Assembly: GCF_000373925.1 (NCBI RefSeq)
Contig: NZ_KB892731.1
Coordinates: 78,201-142,200 of the forward strand
Length of the DNA stretch: 64,000 bases
Reading direction: 5' to 3'
DNA from: Actinopolymorpha alba DSM 45243
Lineage (GTDB): Bacteria; Actinomycetota; Actinomycetes; Propionibacteriales; Actinopolymorphaceae
Shown here: piece by piece, positions 48,159 through 57,574 of the stretch
How positions within the stretch are numbered: position 1 is the stretch's first letter
How the letters are laid out: the number at the start of each line of letters is the position of its first letter
Notes under the pieces: generated by a model
What the model saw: the letters and a program-made list of their open reading frames with translations, nothing else
Databases searched by the model: none
Told to the model about the DNA's origin: nothing
Translations under genes and position numbers: made by a program

Positions 48159-49670
48159 GTGAAGCAGGCCAGTCTCACCCTTGATCCCGCGTTCCGCATC
48201 GCCGCGATCGATCCAAGAATTCGCGGCTCCTTCGTCGAACACCTGGGCCGCTGCGTCTATGGCGGGATATACGAGCCGGGCCACCCGGATGCCGACGCCG
48301 ACGGGTTCCGCACCGACGTACTCGCCCTCACCCGCGAGCTCGGCGTGACCACCGTCCGATATCCGGGTGGCAACTTCGTCTCTGGTTATCGGTGGGAGGA
48401 CGGCATCGGCCCGCGAGCCGAGCGTCCACGCCGGCTTGACCTTGCCTGGAAGACGCTCGAGACCAACAAGGTGGGCGTCGACGAGTTCGCCGCCTGGTGC
48501 CGCCGCGCGCAGGCCGAGCCGATGATGGCCGTCAACCTCGGCACCCGCGGGGTCGAGGAGGCCGCCGCACTGGTGGAGTACTCCAACCATCCGGGCGGGA
48601 GCTACTGGTCTGACCTGCGGGTGAAGAACGGCGCCAAGGAGCCGCACGGGATCAAGATCTGGTGTCTTGGCAACGAGATGGACGGTCCGTGGCAGATCGC
48701 GCACAAGACCGCGCGCGACTACGGCATTCTCGCCAACCAGACCGCCAAGGCGATGCGACTCGTCGACCCCGAACTCGAGCTAGTCGCGTGCGGAAGCTCC
48801 AACCGCAGGATGGCGACGTTCGGCGCCTGGGAGGCGGAGGTCCTCGAGCACACGTACAACGTCGTCGACTACGTCTCTCTGCACTCCTACTACAAGCCCA
48901 AGGACGGCGACTTCGCGAGCTTCCTCGCGTCGGGCGTCGACATGGACGCGATGATCGACGCGGTGGTCGCGACGGCCGATTTCGTCAAGGCCAAGTTGCG
49001 GAGTTCCAAGACGATCAACCTGTCGTACGACGAGTGGAACGTGTGGTACGGCAGCGAGACGCCGGGCGACGACACTCCCTGGGCGGTGGCACCGAACCTC
49101 TTCCAGGACCAGTACACCCTCGCCGACGCGGTGGTTGTCGGGTCGTTGATCAACAGCCTGCTGCGGCACGCCGACCGGGTGAAGATGGCCTCCTTCGCGC
49201 AGCTGGTCAACGTGATCGCGCCGATCACGACCGAGAACGGCGGACCCGCCTGGCGACAGACGATCTTCCACCCCATGCGGCTCGCCTTTCAGTACGGCAT
49301 CGGGGACGCGCTCCGGGTGGAGCCGACCGGGCCGCTGGTGGAGACGCCTGAGTACGGCGCCGTTCCCCAGCTGGACTGCACGGCCACGCTGGACAGCGAG
49401 ACCGGCGACGCGGCCATCCTCGCTGTCAACCGTTCCTTGACGGAGCCTCTGCTGGTGGAGACGGACGTGCGGGCGTTGTCTGGCGTACGCGTGGTCGAGC
49501 ATGTGGCGTTGCACGATGCCGACCGGGACGCGACCAACACGCGGGACAACCCCGACCGGGTGGTGCCGCAAACCATGCCGGCGCCGGTGCTCGAGGATGG
49601 GCGGGTGCGGTTCGAGCTGCCTCCGCTGTCGTGGAACCTCATCCGTCTCGCAACCTCGCCGCAGAGCTGA
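48159..49670 (+). CDS. GH51 alpha-L-arabinofuranosidase
   Basis: 503 residues from GTG 48159 (AAGGAAG upstream), no signal peptide, so cytoplasmic. Family GH51 features: IDPRIRGSFVEHLGRCVYGGIYEPGH at the N-terminus, VRYPGGNFVSGYRWEDGIGP, acid/base Glu173 in CLGNEMDGPWQ, DYVSLHSYY and nucleophile Glu292 in LSYDEWNVWYG. It removes alpha-L-arabinofuranosyl residues from imported arabino-oligosaccharides. It precedes a zinc-type dehydrogenase by 72 bases on the same strand, probably in one operon. The intracellular location complements the GH127 operon at 12.5-21 kb. Confidence 0.95.
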   Translation: MKQASLTLDPAFRIAAIDPRIRGSFVEHLGRCVYGGIYEPGHPDADADGFRTDVLALTRELGVTTVRYPGGNFVSGYRWEDGIGPRAERPRRLDLAWKTLETNKVGVDEFAAWCRRAQAEPMMAVNLGTRGVEEAAALVEYSNHPGGSYWSDLRVKNGAKEPHGIKIWCLGNEMDGPWQIAHKTARDYGILANQTAKAMRLVDPELELVACGSSNRRMATFGAWEAEVLEHTYNVVDYVSLHSYYKPKDGDFASFLASGVDMDAMIDAVVATADFVKAKLRSSKTINLSYDEWNVWYGSETPGDDTPWAVAPNLFQDQYTLADAVVVGSLINSLLRHADRVKMASFAQLVNVIAPITTENGGPAWRQTIFHPMRLAFQYGIGDALRVEPTGPLVETPEYGAVPQLDCTATLDSETGDAAILAVNRSLTEPLLVETDVRALSGVRVVEHVALHDADRDATNTRDNPDRVVPQTMPAPVLEDGRVRFELPPLSWNLIRLATSPQS

Positions 49671-49742
49671 AAGCTCAATCCTCCACCGGATCAAGCCGCC
49701 ACCCACCCACTCACCTCATTCGAGACTGGGAGCGATCAAGAT

Positions 49743-50774
49743 ATGGCCACGATCCCAGAGAGCACCACGTCCGTCGTCGTCAACGGGCCGGACGACTTTG
49801 CGGTGGAGGAACGACCGGTGCTGGCGCCCGGACCAGGCGAGGTCCTGGTCCGGGTCGGCGCGGCCGGGATCTGCGGTAGCGACGTCGAACTCTTCGCCGG
49901 CACCCGGCCCGCGGAGTACGTCCGTTATCCCGTCGTACCCGGTCACGAATGGTCCGGCACCATCGCCGCTCTCGGCGACGGTGTCGACGGGCTTGCGGTC
50001 GGGGATCCCGTTGTGGCACAGGGGTTTCGCAACTGCGGTCGCTGCCCGCGATGCCGGGAGGGCGCGACCAACCTGTGCGAGGCCGGGTATGCCGAAACCG
50101 GCTTCACCCATCCGGGTGCGTTCAGCGGATACCTCACGGTGCCGGCGCGGCTCATCCACCGGCTGCGTGCGGGTGCGGACCTCGAAGCGGCCGCGCTCCT
50201 CGAACCCTCTGCCTGCGTTGTCGAAGGGATCCGCCTCGCCGCTCCGGCGGTCGGCGCCCGGGTCGCTGTGGTCGGGACCGGCACGTTGAGCTTGGTCGCG
50301 GTACAGATCCTCGCGGCGTACAGCCCGGCGGAGCTGGTTCTCATCGGTGACAGTCCGAGCGGTCGCGAACTCGGGCGTGAGTGGGGTGCGACGCGTCACG
50401 TCAGCAACGCGGAAGCGGCCGAGCCCGGGTGGACGTGCGGCGCCGACGTGGTGGTCGAGGCGGGCTCCCGGCAGACGTCGGCCCGCGTCGCCCTGGCAGC
50501 GGCCCGCCGTGGCGGAACCATCATCCTCGAAGGAATTCCGGGCGGCCCGGCGGAGGGTGACCTCACTGACATCGTGCTCAAACACCTGACGGTACGTGGA
50601 ATCTTCGGTGCGTCGGCGGCGGCGTGGGAGCACGTCGTCACGATGTTCAACGCGGGACTTCTCGATCTCCGGCCGCTGGTGAGCTACAAGTACGCCGTTC
50701 ACGATGTCGCGTCCGCACTGGCGACATTGCGCGAACGCCCTGCCGACCTGCGGAAGGTGCTGCTCCTACCCTGA
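49743..50774 (+). CDS. Zinc-dependent alcohol dehydrogenase (threonine/sorbitol dehydrogenase-like)
   Basis: 343-residue medium-chain dehydrogenase. Catalytic zinc: Cys in GAAGICGSDVELF and the GHEW motif (VVPGHEWSGTI). The structural zinc loop GFRNCGRCPRCREGATNLCEA has four Cys. The NAD loop region is AVVGTGTLSLVAVQIL. Members oxidise polyols, sugars or L-threonine. GGGAG precedes ATG 49743. It is directly downstream of GH51, so it may act on a pentose or pentitol such as L-arabinose or L-arabitol (inference). It converges on the uronate-dehydrogenase-like gene. Confidence 0.92.
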   Translation: MATIPESTTSVVVNGPDDFAVEERPVLAPGPGEVLVRVGAAGICGSDVELFAGTRPAEYVRYPVVPGHEWSGTIAALGDGVDGLAVGDPVVAQGFRNCGRCPRCREGATNLCEAGYAETGFTHPGAFSGYLTVPARLIHRLRAGADLEAAALLEPSACVVEGIRLAAPAVGARVAVVGTGTLSLVAVQILAAYSPAELVLIGDSPSGRELGREWGATRHVSNAEAAEPGWTCGADVVVEAGSRQTSARVALAAARRGGTIILEGIPGGPAEGDLTDIVLKHLTVRGIFGASAAAWEHVVTMFNAGLLDLRPLVSYKYAVHDVASALATLRERPADLRKVLLLP

Positions 50775-50832
50775 GGTGGAGCGGACTAGCGAGTTGGCTC
50801 CGGCGCGGCTGGCGGCCCGGCTTGCGGCCGCG

Positions 50833-51543
50833 TCAGCGACAGAGGCCCCAGCTCTCATCGACCGGCACGCCGTCCGCGTACATCTCCGAGTCGAGCGTCG
50901 GCTGGTAGCCGATCGCGTTCCGGACGTCCCACTCGCTCCGTGTGTTGGCCGAAACGCCGGGACACACCTCGTAACGTACGTCCGCTTCCAACGCGCACAG
51001 CACCAACTGCCGCAGGTCCGCCGGCCCTAGCCACCCACCCAACGCACTCGTCGCCAGCGGCTCAGCGGATGTCGCACCAAGGCGCAACGAAACAACGGAA
51101 GTGGCCGTCCGGTAGGCATGTGCCTGGCCGAGCGCCTCGGCGAAGCCCTTCGTCGCGCCGTATGCACAGCAAGGCGCAACGGGCCAGTCCGGGTCGACCG
51201 GGACCCGCGCGTTCGTGACGTACTGCCCCATCGCGTGGCCCGAACTCGCGAGCACGATCCGGGATACGCCGGTGGCGAGCAGCGACGCGACCACCTCGAC
51301 GTTCGGGATCCGTAACTCGTCCCAGGTGGCCTGCGGGTTGGCGTTCGCCGCCAGGTGCACGATCGCGTCGACGCCCTCGGTGACCTTCGCGAGGAACGCC
51401 GGGTCCGCCAGATCCCCGGTCACGCCGCCGGGCACCGGCCTCCGGTCGGTCAGCACCAGGTCATAGGAATCGACCAAGCCAGGAAGGAGTAACTGGGCTA
51501 CGCCCCCGGCCGCCCCGGTGAGGAGTACGCGACGCTTCGACAT
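50833..51543 (-). CDS. NAD-dependent epimerase/dehydratase, uronate dehydrogenase-like
   Basis: 236 residues from ATG 51543; the frame is open to 51630, but this start gives SKRRVLLTGAAGGVAQLLLPGL with the cofactor loop near the N-terminus. DAIVHLAANANPQATWDEL, IVLASSGHAMGQYV, YGATKGFAEALGQAHAY (YxxxK) and SLRLGATSAEP follow the pattern of bacterial uronate dehydrogenases, which oxidise glucuronate or galacturonate to aldarolactones. It is a single gene converging on the zinc dehydrogenase. The substrate assignment is by motif pattern only; a sugar epimerase or pentose dehydrogenase is possible. Confidence 0.85.
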   Translation of the reverse strand: MSKRRVLLTGAAGGVAQLLLPGLVDSYDLVLTDRRPVPGGVTGDLADPAFLAKVTEGVDAIVHLAANANPQATWDELRIPNVEVVASLLATGVSRIVLASSGHAMGQYVTNARVPVDPDWPVAPCCAYGATKGFAEALGQAHAYRTATSVVSLRLGATSAEPLATSALGGWLGPADLRQLVLCALEADVRYEVCPGVSANTRSEWDVRNAIGYQPTLDSEMYADGVPVDESWGLCR

Positions 51544-51601
51544 CCGCCCAGCCTTCCATACGCTCGAACGGATCAGCTCAAGCGTCAACCGCGGCTTGGA
51601 C

Positions 51602-53542
51602 TCACGAGCCAGCGGGGACTCTACCCGCACCGACCACGGGAAGCTCCAGAACCGGAACGCTTGCCAAGGTCGTCTTGACAGTCACCGGCAGGACTCCCAG
51701 GTTGTTGGCGTACACCGCGTCGCTCGCGGCCAACACCAGCCGGATCCGGTGGCCCTTCTGCCAGCGATGCACCACACCGGGAAGCTCGATCCGCACCGGC
51801 TTCGTCACATCGGCTACGCGTACGGGCGAGACCAGGCGGTGGCGCAAGGTCAGCTTGCCCTCCAGCGACACGTCGTACAGCTTGGCGAACACGACAAGCC
51901 GGCCCGCCGGCCCAGTCCGCTGGCTGAGCGCCGCCGCGGGCGAAGTCAACCGCACGTCCAGAGTCGGCACACCCACGGTTTCGACGTCCGACGTGAGCGC
52001 CGGCGTCGTCCAGGCCGCGTACGTGCCGGCACCGTCGTACGGCGGGATCAGGTCCATCTCCGGAGGCAGTTCGGAGTACGACGACGGGACGCCGCCCGGG
52101 AGGTTCAACCAGGTCTGCGAACCAGACACGACCTCGGCCCGACGCGGTGTCAAGGTCTTGTTGCCTGAGAGGTACAACCGTTGCGTGGTGCCCACCGGAT
52201 AAGCGTTCGCGGTGCCGTACGCCGGCTCCGCACCCTCCGGCGCGGCGCCGTCATAGTCGATCCAGTCCCGGAAATAGGAGAACCTCGGCCCGAGCAGGGA
52301 AGCGCGGCGATCGTCCCGCAGCCAGTAGGCGAACCAGTCGAGCACCCGCCGACCTTCATACGTCGTCTCCGGTGCCCGATCCCCGCTGAGATCGATCTCA
52401 CCCGCGGCCGGAGTCGATCCCGAGTGCCCCCACGACTGCCACACCATCCGGACCGGCGTGCCCTGCGCGTCGAGTGCGCGATAGGTCGCGATCGCCTCTT
52501 GCAGGTTGAAGAGCGTGTCATCCTGCCCCTGGAGCAGCAGGGTCGGAACCTTCACCCGCGAGACGTACGACGCCACCGAGGCGTGCCGCAACAGCTCCCG
52601 CGTGGCCGGTGAGGGATAGCCGATGAGGTTCGCCTCGATCAGGGCCGGGCAGATCTGGTCGGCGAAGTTGGGGCAACCAAGGAGCCGGCGCGGATCGCCC
52701 AGCGCGTACTGCGCTCCACGAAGGACGCCGGCCGCCGCGAACAGATCCGCCCACATCCGCTTGAAAACGCCCGGCTCGCGGGTGTTCGGATCGGCGATGG
52801 CGGGCGTCCCGGCGGTGGTCGTGCCGGCGGAGTCACCCGTCGGCGCGCCGCTGGAATCGATGTTGGTCGGTGCCAACGCGTAGTCCAGGTCGTACCAGGT
52901 GATCGCGGGGACCAGCGCGTCGATCCGGTCGTCGACTGACGCGGCCGCGAACTGCACCTGCCCGCCATAGGACCCGCCGAACATCCCGACCCGCGGATCG
53001 CCGGGCGCGTCGAGCGCGACGGCATCGACCGTGCCGCCATCGACGTCCTTGCGTTCGCCTGCCAGGTAGTCGACGAGCTGGCTCGCGGCGCGCCCGTCCC
53101 AGTCGGGATCGTCAAGCCGCACCTTGCACTGCGAGCTGCCGAACCCGAGGCCGGAATAGGCAAGCACCACGTAGTTTCGCTCCGCGAACGCCTTCGCGAG
53201 ACCCGCCTGATCCTCCTTGCTGCCACCGAACCCATGGGTCGTGAGGATCGCGGGTTGCCTCGTCTGTGGCGTCGCGCTCACTGGCACGTAGAGATCGGCC
53301 ACGACGCGGCAGCGGGTCGCCTGGTCGGGCCCCACCCGCACGTCGACCCGGACGGTGGAGACGGTGAACGCCGTGCGGCTGGGGACGGCTCGGCGATCCG
53401 GAGCCGCGCCGAGCGCGGGTGCCGGACCAACTTCCCGCGCCGCTCCAAACTCCGGTGACGCTCCGGCGCCCGGCGCGAGGAGGACGGATGCCAAGGACGT
53501 GAGAACCGCGACTGCCCCGATGGTTGAACGCCGCCTGCGCAC
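51602..53542 (-). CDS. Secreted CocE/NonD-type (X-Pro dipeptidyl-peptidase S15) hydrolase
   Basis: 646 residues from GTG 53542 with GAGGGGGC upstream. Signal peptide TIGAVAVLTSLASVLLAPGAGA. The alpha/beta-hydrolase core has ILTTHGFGGSKEDQ, nucleophile Ser in GMFGGSYGGQVQFAAA, Asp in LLLQGQDDTLFNLQEA and His in WQSWGHSGS. The C-terminal jelly roll (TVGVPTLDVRLTSPAAAL, VFAKLYDV, GHRIRLVLAASD) is typical of X-Pro dipeptidyl peptidases and cocaine-esterase-like acylases. It is probably an extracellular peptidase or esterase. Single gene, with the ATGATCA repeat upstream. Confidence 0.92.
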   Translation of the reverse strand: MRRRRSTIGAVAVLTSLASVLLAPGAGASPEFGAAREVGPAPALGAAPDRRAVPSRTAFTVSTVRVDVRVGPDQATRCRVVADLYVPVSATPQTRQPAILTTHGFGGSKEDQAGLAKAFAERNYVVLAYSGLGFGSSQCKVRLDDPDWDGRAASQLVDYLAGERKDVDGGTVDAVALDAPGDPRVGMFGGSYGGQVQFAAASVDDRIDALVPAITWYDLDYALAPTNIDSSGAPTGDSAGTTTAGTPAIADPNTREPGVFKRMWADLFAAAGVLRGAQYALGDPRRLLGCPNFADQICPALIEANLIGYPSPATRELLRHASVASYVSRVKVPTLLLQGQDDTLFNLQEAIATYRALDAQGTPVRMVWQSWGHSGSTPAAGEIDLSGDRAPETTYEGRRVLDWFAYWLRDDRRASLLGPRFSYFRDWIDYDGAAPEGAEPAYGTANAYPVGTTQRLYLSGNKTLTPRRAEVVSGSQTWLNLPGGVPSSYSELPPEMDLIPPYDGAGTYAAWTTPALTSDVETVGVPTLDVRLTSPAAALSQRTGPAGRLVVFAKLYDVSLEGKLTLRHRLVSPVRVADVTKPVRIELPGVVHRWQKGHRIRLVLAASDAVYANNLGVLPVTVKTTLASVPVLELPVVGAGRVPAGS

Positions 53543-53655
53543 GGTGCCCCCTCGCCGATCACGCGATCAAGGTCGCCGCAGTTTAACTGAAACGGCTCAA
53601 CTAATCACCCATTGTGACAATCGGTTTCCTACCCGACCTCGCACTCCCGGGTCGC

Positions 53656-53719
53656 CATGATCATGAAGCTGGAAGGCTCGATAGCTCCGCTTTTCCTTCA
53701 TGACCCAGATCATGATCAC
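53656..53719. repeat. Interspersed ATGATCA repeat, copy 2 (inverted)
   Basis: 64-bp element whose reverse complement matches 5401-5463. Inverted ends CATGATCATGA and TCATGATCAC, with CTTCATGA/TCATGAAG internal pairs. It lies between the hydrolase promoter and the stop of the nucleoside hydrolase-like gene and overlaps that stop codon. Confidence 0.75.
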
Positions 53720-54618
53720 GGGGAGGGGGCGGGCGGGGCGAAGCGGCGGAGCTTGGCGAAAAAGTCCTCGAGGATGAACCTCGCGTCCACTGATTCGTAG
53801 ACCCGGATCTCGCGGTTGCGACCCGGATGGACGTAGTGCATGTCCGCCGTGAACTCCGGTGCCGGCCGCATCTCCCAGTTTCCGCAGTCGGGATACATCA
53901 TGACGCCGACCGCCGGCGAATCGCCGAGTGAGCGGTATTCCATCGGGCCGTCGTGACGCCGCGCGTTCCACTCGATGAGCTGATCCACGAGATAACGACC
54001 GAGCCGGCCGCAGGGCGCGACCTTCTCCTCGAGTTCGGCGTACGACACGGTCATCCGCCGGTAGACCGGCGACGGGATCTGCCACACCTCAAGGCTGGAA
54101 CGGAAGACGGCGTTCGCCGCCGGAATATCGTTGGAGAGATTGAACTCCCGCCCTCCCGCCGGCCACGGGCCACCGCCGATCCACACGACCCGGATGTCGC
54201 GTTCCTGGATCCGCGGCTCCATCAGGAGCGCTGAGGCCATATCAGTCAGCGGGCCGTAGAACGCCACGTGCAAAGGCCTCGGGTCATCGCGCAAGGCTTC
54301 GTTGACAATGAGTTCCGCACCCGGCGAGGGCACCGGCGTCACCTCGTCGGGCATCGCGGCCGGCGCGCCGTCGGCGACAAGCACCTTCCCCTGCCACCCC
54401 ATCAGGTCGAGCAGGAGATCAACCTCCTCGCGGCTCTCCTCCATGCTGCGCGAGGAACGCCGGTCACCGAAATGCGCCGGAATTACTCCGCGAATATCGA
54501 AGCTCGGCGTGAGCAGCGCGTGCACGATGGCGAACTGATCATCGGCTTCGTTCTTGGCATCGGTATTGATGATGACGCGGGCTCGACGTTCGGGATGGCG
54601 TTGCGATGCGTTGCTCAC
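53716..54618 (-). CDS. Nucleoside hydrolase family protein, divergent
   Basis: 300 residues from GTG 54618, with GGAGG 6 bases upstream. The N-terminal metal motif is modified (INTDAKNEADDQFAIVHALL), with PLHVAFYGPLTDMASALL, VVWIGGGPWPAGGREFNLSNDIPAANAVF and a C-terminal segment unlike standard inosine-uridine hydrolases. It may cleave N-glycosidic bonds of an unusual nucleoside or glycoside. It follows the MFS gene by 17 bases on the same strand, so the pair may import or export and process the same compound. Confidence 0.87.
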   Translation of the reverse strand: MSNASQRHPERRARVIINTDAKNEADDQFAIVHALLTPSFDIRGVIPAHFGDRRSSRSMEESREEVDLLLDLMGWQGKVLVADGAPAAMPDEVTPVPSPGAELIVNEALRDDPRPLHVAFYGPLTDMASALLMEPRIQERDIRVVWIGGGPWPAGGREFNLSNDIPAANAVFRSSLEVWQIPSPVYRRMTVSYAELEEKVAPCGRLGRYLVDQLIEWNARRHDGPMEYRSLGDSPAVGVMMYPDCGNWEMRPAPEFTADMHYVHPGRNREIRVYESVDARFILEDFFAKLRRFAPPAPSP

Positions 54619-54635
54619 CAAGCACCTCCAGCTCG

Positions 54636-56090
54636 TCAGTGCACAGGGTCGTGTGGATCCGGGCTCCGATATCTGGCGAAGATGGGGAACGCCACCACCG
54701 CGGCGAGCATCGCCACGACGACGAGGACGCCGCCACCACTCACCGCGAGCGACGTACCCACCGCCGCGCCCGCCGTTCCGTGCAGCAGGTCAGCCAACCG
54801 TGGCCCACCCGCGACTACCACCGTGAACACGCCCTGCATCCGGCCACGCATCTCGTCCGTGGCGGCCGTCTGCATGATCGTGCCGCGGAAGACCATGCTC
54901 ACCAGGTCCGCGACCCCGGCCACCGCGAGGAACCCCGCCGCGAGCCACAGCCACGGTGACAATCCGAACCCGATGATCGCCAAGCCCCACACGCACACCG
55001 AGCCCGCCACCGCGACGCCGTGCCGGCGGATCCGGGAGAACGCCCCGGAGAACAACCCACCCAGCACAGCACCCACCGGGATCGCGGCGTACAGGACGCC
55101 CAGAGCGGCACCCCCACCAGGCGGATCTCCGAAGGTCTGCTGCGCCATCTGCGGGAACAACGCCCGGGGCATGCCGAGCACCATCGCGATGACGTCCGCG
55201 AGGAACGACACCAGCAGGACCCGGCGGGTCGCGAGGTACCCGAAACCCTCCACCACATGGCGAAGACCCGCCCGCCGCGGCGCGCCGTTCAGCGGCGGCA
55301 ACGGCGGGAGTCGCCAGACGGCCCAGATCGTCGCCGTCAGCGCGACGGCATCGATGAGATAGAGGGTCGAGAGTCCGATCAGCGGGATCAGCGCGCCGGC
55401 AAGCAGCGGGCCGATGATCGAGCCGAGCTGGAACACCGTCGAGCCGAGAGCGTTCGCCGCGGGGAGCAACGGTGCCGGCACCAGCCGCGGGATTGCCGCG
55501 CTGCGGGCCGGCTGGTTGGCGCCGGCGCACGCCTGCTGGAGTGCCAGCAGCCCGAGCAGGACCCACACCGAGCGCTGGCCGGTCGCGGCCTGCGCCCACA
55601 GCAGCACGGAAGTGACCGCGATCCCGGAGTTCGTGACCAGCAGCAGCTTGCGCCGGTCGACGGCATCCGCGATCGCGCCTCCCCAGAGCGCGAAGATCAC
55701 CAGCGGGACCAGCGCGACGAGCCCGGAGAGGCCGACGTACGCCGACGATCCGGTGAGGTCGTAGATCTGCTTTGGTACGGCGACGGCGGTGAGCTGGCTG
55801 CCGACCGCCGTGACGATCGTCGAACTCCAGAGTCGCCGGTACGCCGGGATCCTGAGCGGACGGGTGTCGACGACGATCCGGCGGAGGTCCCAGCGGCGCC
55901 GGCTGCGGGGTTCGGTCCGGTCGGGCTCGGTTGACACGTCGGTGAGCTGCGCCGGATCGCTGGGCGAGGCCGGGACGCTCCGTGTCAGCTGCGCAGGTGA
56001 TCCGGACGGCGTGGGCTCATCGGGACTGCCTTCGGATGTGCCTTCGGATGTGGTGGTGTCTGCGTCGCCTGAACCGGCGGTATCTGACAC
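54636..56090 (-). CDS. MFS transporter with a long N-terminal extension
   Basis: 484 residues from GTG 56090 (GGAGGG upstream); the frame is open to 56222. The first 60 or so residues are hydrophilic and rich in Ser, Pro, Asp and Glu. Twelve membrane helices of the MFS_3/EntS type follow (AYRRLWSSTIVTAVGSQLTAVAVPKQIYDLTG, LWGGAIADAVDRRKLLLVTN with the A motif, LGSTVFQLGSIIGPLLAGALI, TAATDEMRGRMQGVFTVVVAGG). Likely exporter or permease, co-transcribed with the divergent nucleoside hydrolase. Confidence 0.9.
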   Translation of the reverse strand: MSDTAGSGDADTTTSEGTSEGSPDEPTPSGSPAQLTRSVPASPSDPAQLTDVSTEPDRTEPRSRRRWDLRRIVVDTRPLRIPAYRRLWSSTIVTAVGSQLTAVAVPKQIYDLTGSSAYVGLSGLVALVPLVIFALWGGAIADAVDRRKLLLVTNSGIAVTSVLLWAQAATGQRSVWVLLGLLALQQACAGANQPARSAAIPRLVPAPLLPAANALGSTVFQLGSIIGPLLAGALIPLIGLSTLYLIDAVALTATIWAVWRLPPLPPLNGAPRRAGLRHVVEGFGYLATRRVLLVSFLADVIAMVLGMPRALFPQMAQQTFGDPPGGGAALGVLYAAIPVGAVLGGLFSGAFSRIRRHGVAVAGSVCVWGLAIIGFGLSPWLWLAAGFLAVAGVADLVSMVFRGTIMQTAATDEMRGRMQGVFTVVVAGGPRLADLLHGTAGAAVGTSLAVSGGGVLVVVAMLAAVVAFPIFARYRSPDPHDPVH

Positions 56091-56271
56091 CGGGAACCCT
56101 CCACCCCAGTCAACGTCTCTCGACGTCAAGGCACCACGACTTCGGCCACTGTATCCAACCAGTCCAGGAGGCGGACCTCCGTCTCTCATAGCGGACCGAT
56201 GTGGCCGTGAGTGGCTGGCCACTGGCGCCTCGCGCTGGGACCTGGTTTTCCCGGTGCGGGCCAGCCCCCGT

Positions 56272-56357
56272 AATGATCACGTTTACGTGGTCATTACCTG
56301 CCTCGCATGGTGTCGGTGCCATGTGAAGCATGCAATGACCACGTATACGTGATCATT
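56272..56357. repeat. 86-bp nested palindromic repeat, copy B
   Basis: Inverted copy of 22683-22768 with the same length and the same two 24-base palindromic ends (AATGATCACGTTTACGTGG..., ...CCACGTATACGTGATCATT). It lies in the 329-base gap 56091-56419 upstream of the MFS gene, which contains no gene. Confidence 0.85.
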
Positions 56358-56419
56358 TGGAGCCTCACCCAGCAGGCGGCAGCCTGCCGTCCCACGTCAC
56401 CGCCTCGCCCGGCCGCCGC

Positions 56420-57496
56420 TCACGGAGCCGAGGCCAGCGCGGCGATGACCGCATCGGTGCAGCGCACCGTGGTCGCAGATCCGCCGAGATCGGGAGTACG
56501 CCCGGACAGGTCAGCGAGCGCCGCGTCCACTGCCCGCTCGATCCCGGCGGCCGCCGCGGTCTCGCCCAGGTGGTCCAGCATCATCGCGGCGGTGAGGATC
56601 TGGGCGACGGGGTTCGCGATGCCCTTGCCGGCGATGTCGGGCGCCGAGCCGTGCACCGCCTCGAACATCGACGGGTGCGTCCGCTCGGGGTTGAGGTTGG
56701 CGGCCGGCGCGATCCCGAGCCCACCGACGACCGCCGCCGACAGGTCACTCAGCAGGTCGCCGAACAGGTTGGACGCGACGATGACGCCGAGCCGGTCGGG
56801 TGCCAGCACCATCCGGGCGGCCAGCGCGTCGGCGTGGCACAGCTCGGAGGGTACGTCCGGGTACTCCACCGCGACCTCGGAGAAGATCTCGTCCCAGAAC
56901 GGCATCGAGAAGACGATCCCGTTGGACTTGGTGGCCGAGCAGACCGGCAGCCCACGCGACCTCGCCAGCTCGAACGCGTACCGCACGACCCGCTCCACCC
57001 CACGCCGGGTGAAGACCGCCGACTGGATCGCGAGCTCGTCGTCGCCGACGCCCTGCCGGCCGCCGATCCGGGAGTACTCCCCCTCGGAGTTCTCGCGGAC
57101 GACGATCATCGCGAGGTCCTCGGCCGCCCGGCCCGCCAGCGGGGAGGCGACTCCCGGCAGGAGGCGCACCGGCCGCAGGTTGACGTACTGCTCGAACGCC
57201 CGGCGGATCGGGATCAGCAGCCCCCACAGCGAGATGTGGTCAGGCACGCCCGGGTAGCCGACAGCGCCGAGCAGGATCGCGTCGTGCGGACGCAGCTGGT
57301 CGAGCCCGTCGTCGGGCATCATCTGGCCAGTCGCGGTGTAGCGTTCGCAGCTCCAGTCGAACGCCGTCCATTCCACCGCGAAGTCGTACGCGCTGGCCGC
57401 CGCGTCGACGACCCGGAGCGCCTCCGCGGTCACCTCGACACCGATCCCGTCACCGGGGATGACCGCGATCCGGTGGGTACGCACTGGGGCCTCCAT
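56420..57496 (-). CDS. Isocitrate/isopropylmalate dehydrogenase family, tartrate/D-malate dehydrogenase-like
   Basis: 358 residues from ATG 57496 (AGGAG five bases upstream). HRIAVIPGDGIGVEV and MIVVRENSEGEYS (substrate loop), SNLFGDLLSDLSAAVVGGLG and MFEAVHGSAPDIAGKGIANPVAQI identify a beta-decarboxylating dehydrogenase. WSCERYTATGQMMPDDGLDQL and LWGLLIPIRRAFEQYVNLRPVRLLPG fit the tartrate/D-malate branch. It oxidises and decarboxylates D-malate, tartrate or 3-isopropylmalate with NAD. It follows the semialdehyde dehydrogenase and a GntR regulator on the same strand, in keeping with a sugar-acid or dicarboxylate catabolic unit and not with leucine synthesis. Confidence 0.9.
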   Translation of the reverse strand: MEAPVRTHRIAVIPGDGIGVEVTAEALRVVDAAASAYDFAVEWTAFDWSCERYTATGQMMPDDGLDQLRPHDAILLGAVGYPGVPDHISLWGLLIPIRRAFEQYVNLRPVRLLPGVASPLAGRAAEDLAMIVVRENSEGEYSRIGGRQGVGDDELAIQSAVFTRRGVERVVRYAFELARSRGLPVCSATKSNGIVFSMPFWDEIFSEVAVEYPDVPSELCHADALAARMVLAPDRLGVIVASNLFGDLLSDLSAAVVGGLGIAPAANLNPERTHPSMFEAVHGSAPDIAGKGIANPVAQILTAAMMLDHLGETAAAAGIERAVDAALADLSGRTPDLGGSATTVRCTDAVIAALASAP

Positions 57497-57531
57497 GGGG
57501 TCTCCTCTCGTTGGATCGCGGCCATGTGGTT

Positions 57532-57574
57532 TCCGGCCTCGCACGGGCTTCGCCCGTCGGGGCCCACCCCCACC
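57532..57574. repeat. GC-rich CGGGCTTCGCCCG repeat, third copy
   Basis: CCGGCCTCGCACGGGCTTCG... through GGCCCACCCCCACC closely matches the tandem units at 26206-26305. It occupies most of the gap between the two dehydrogenase genes. Confidence 0.7.
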
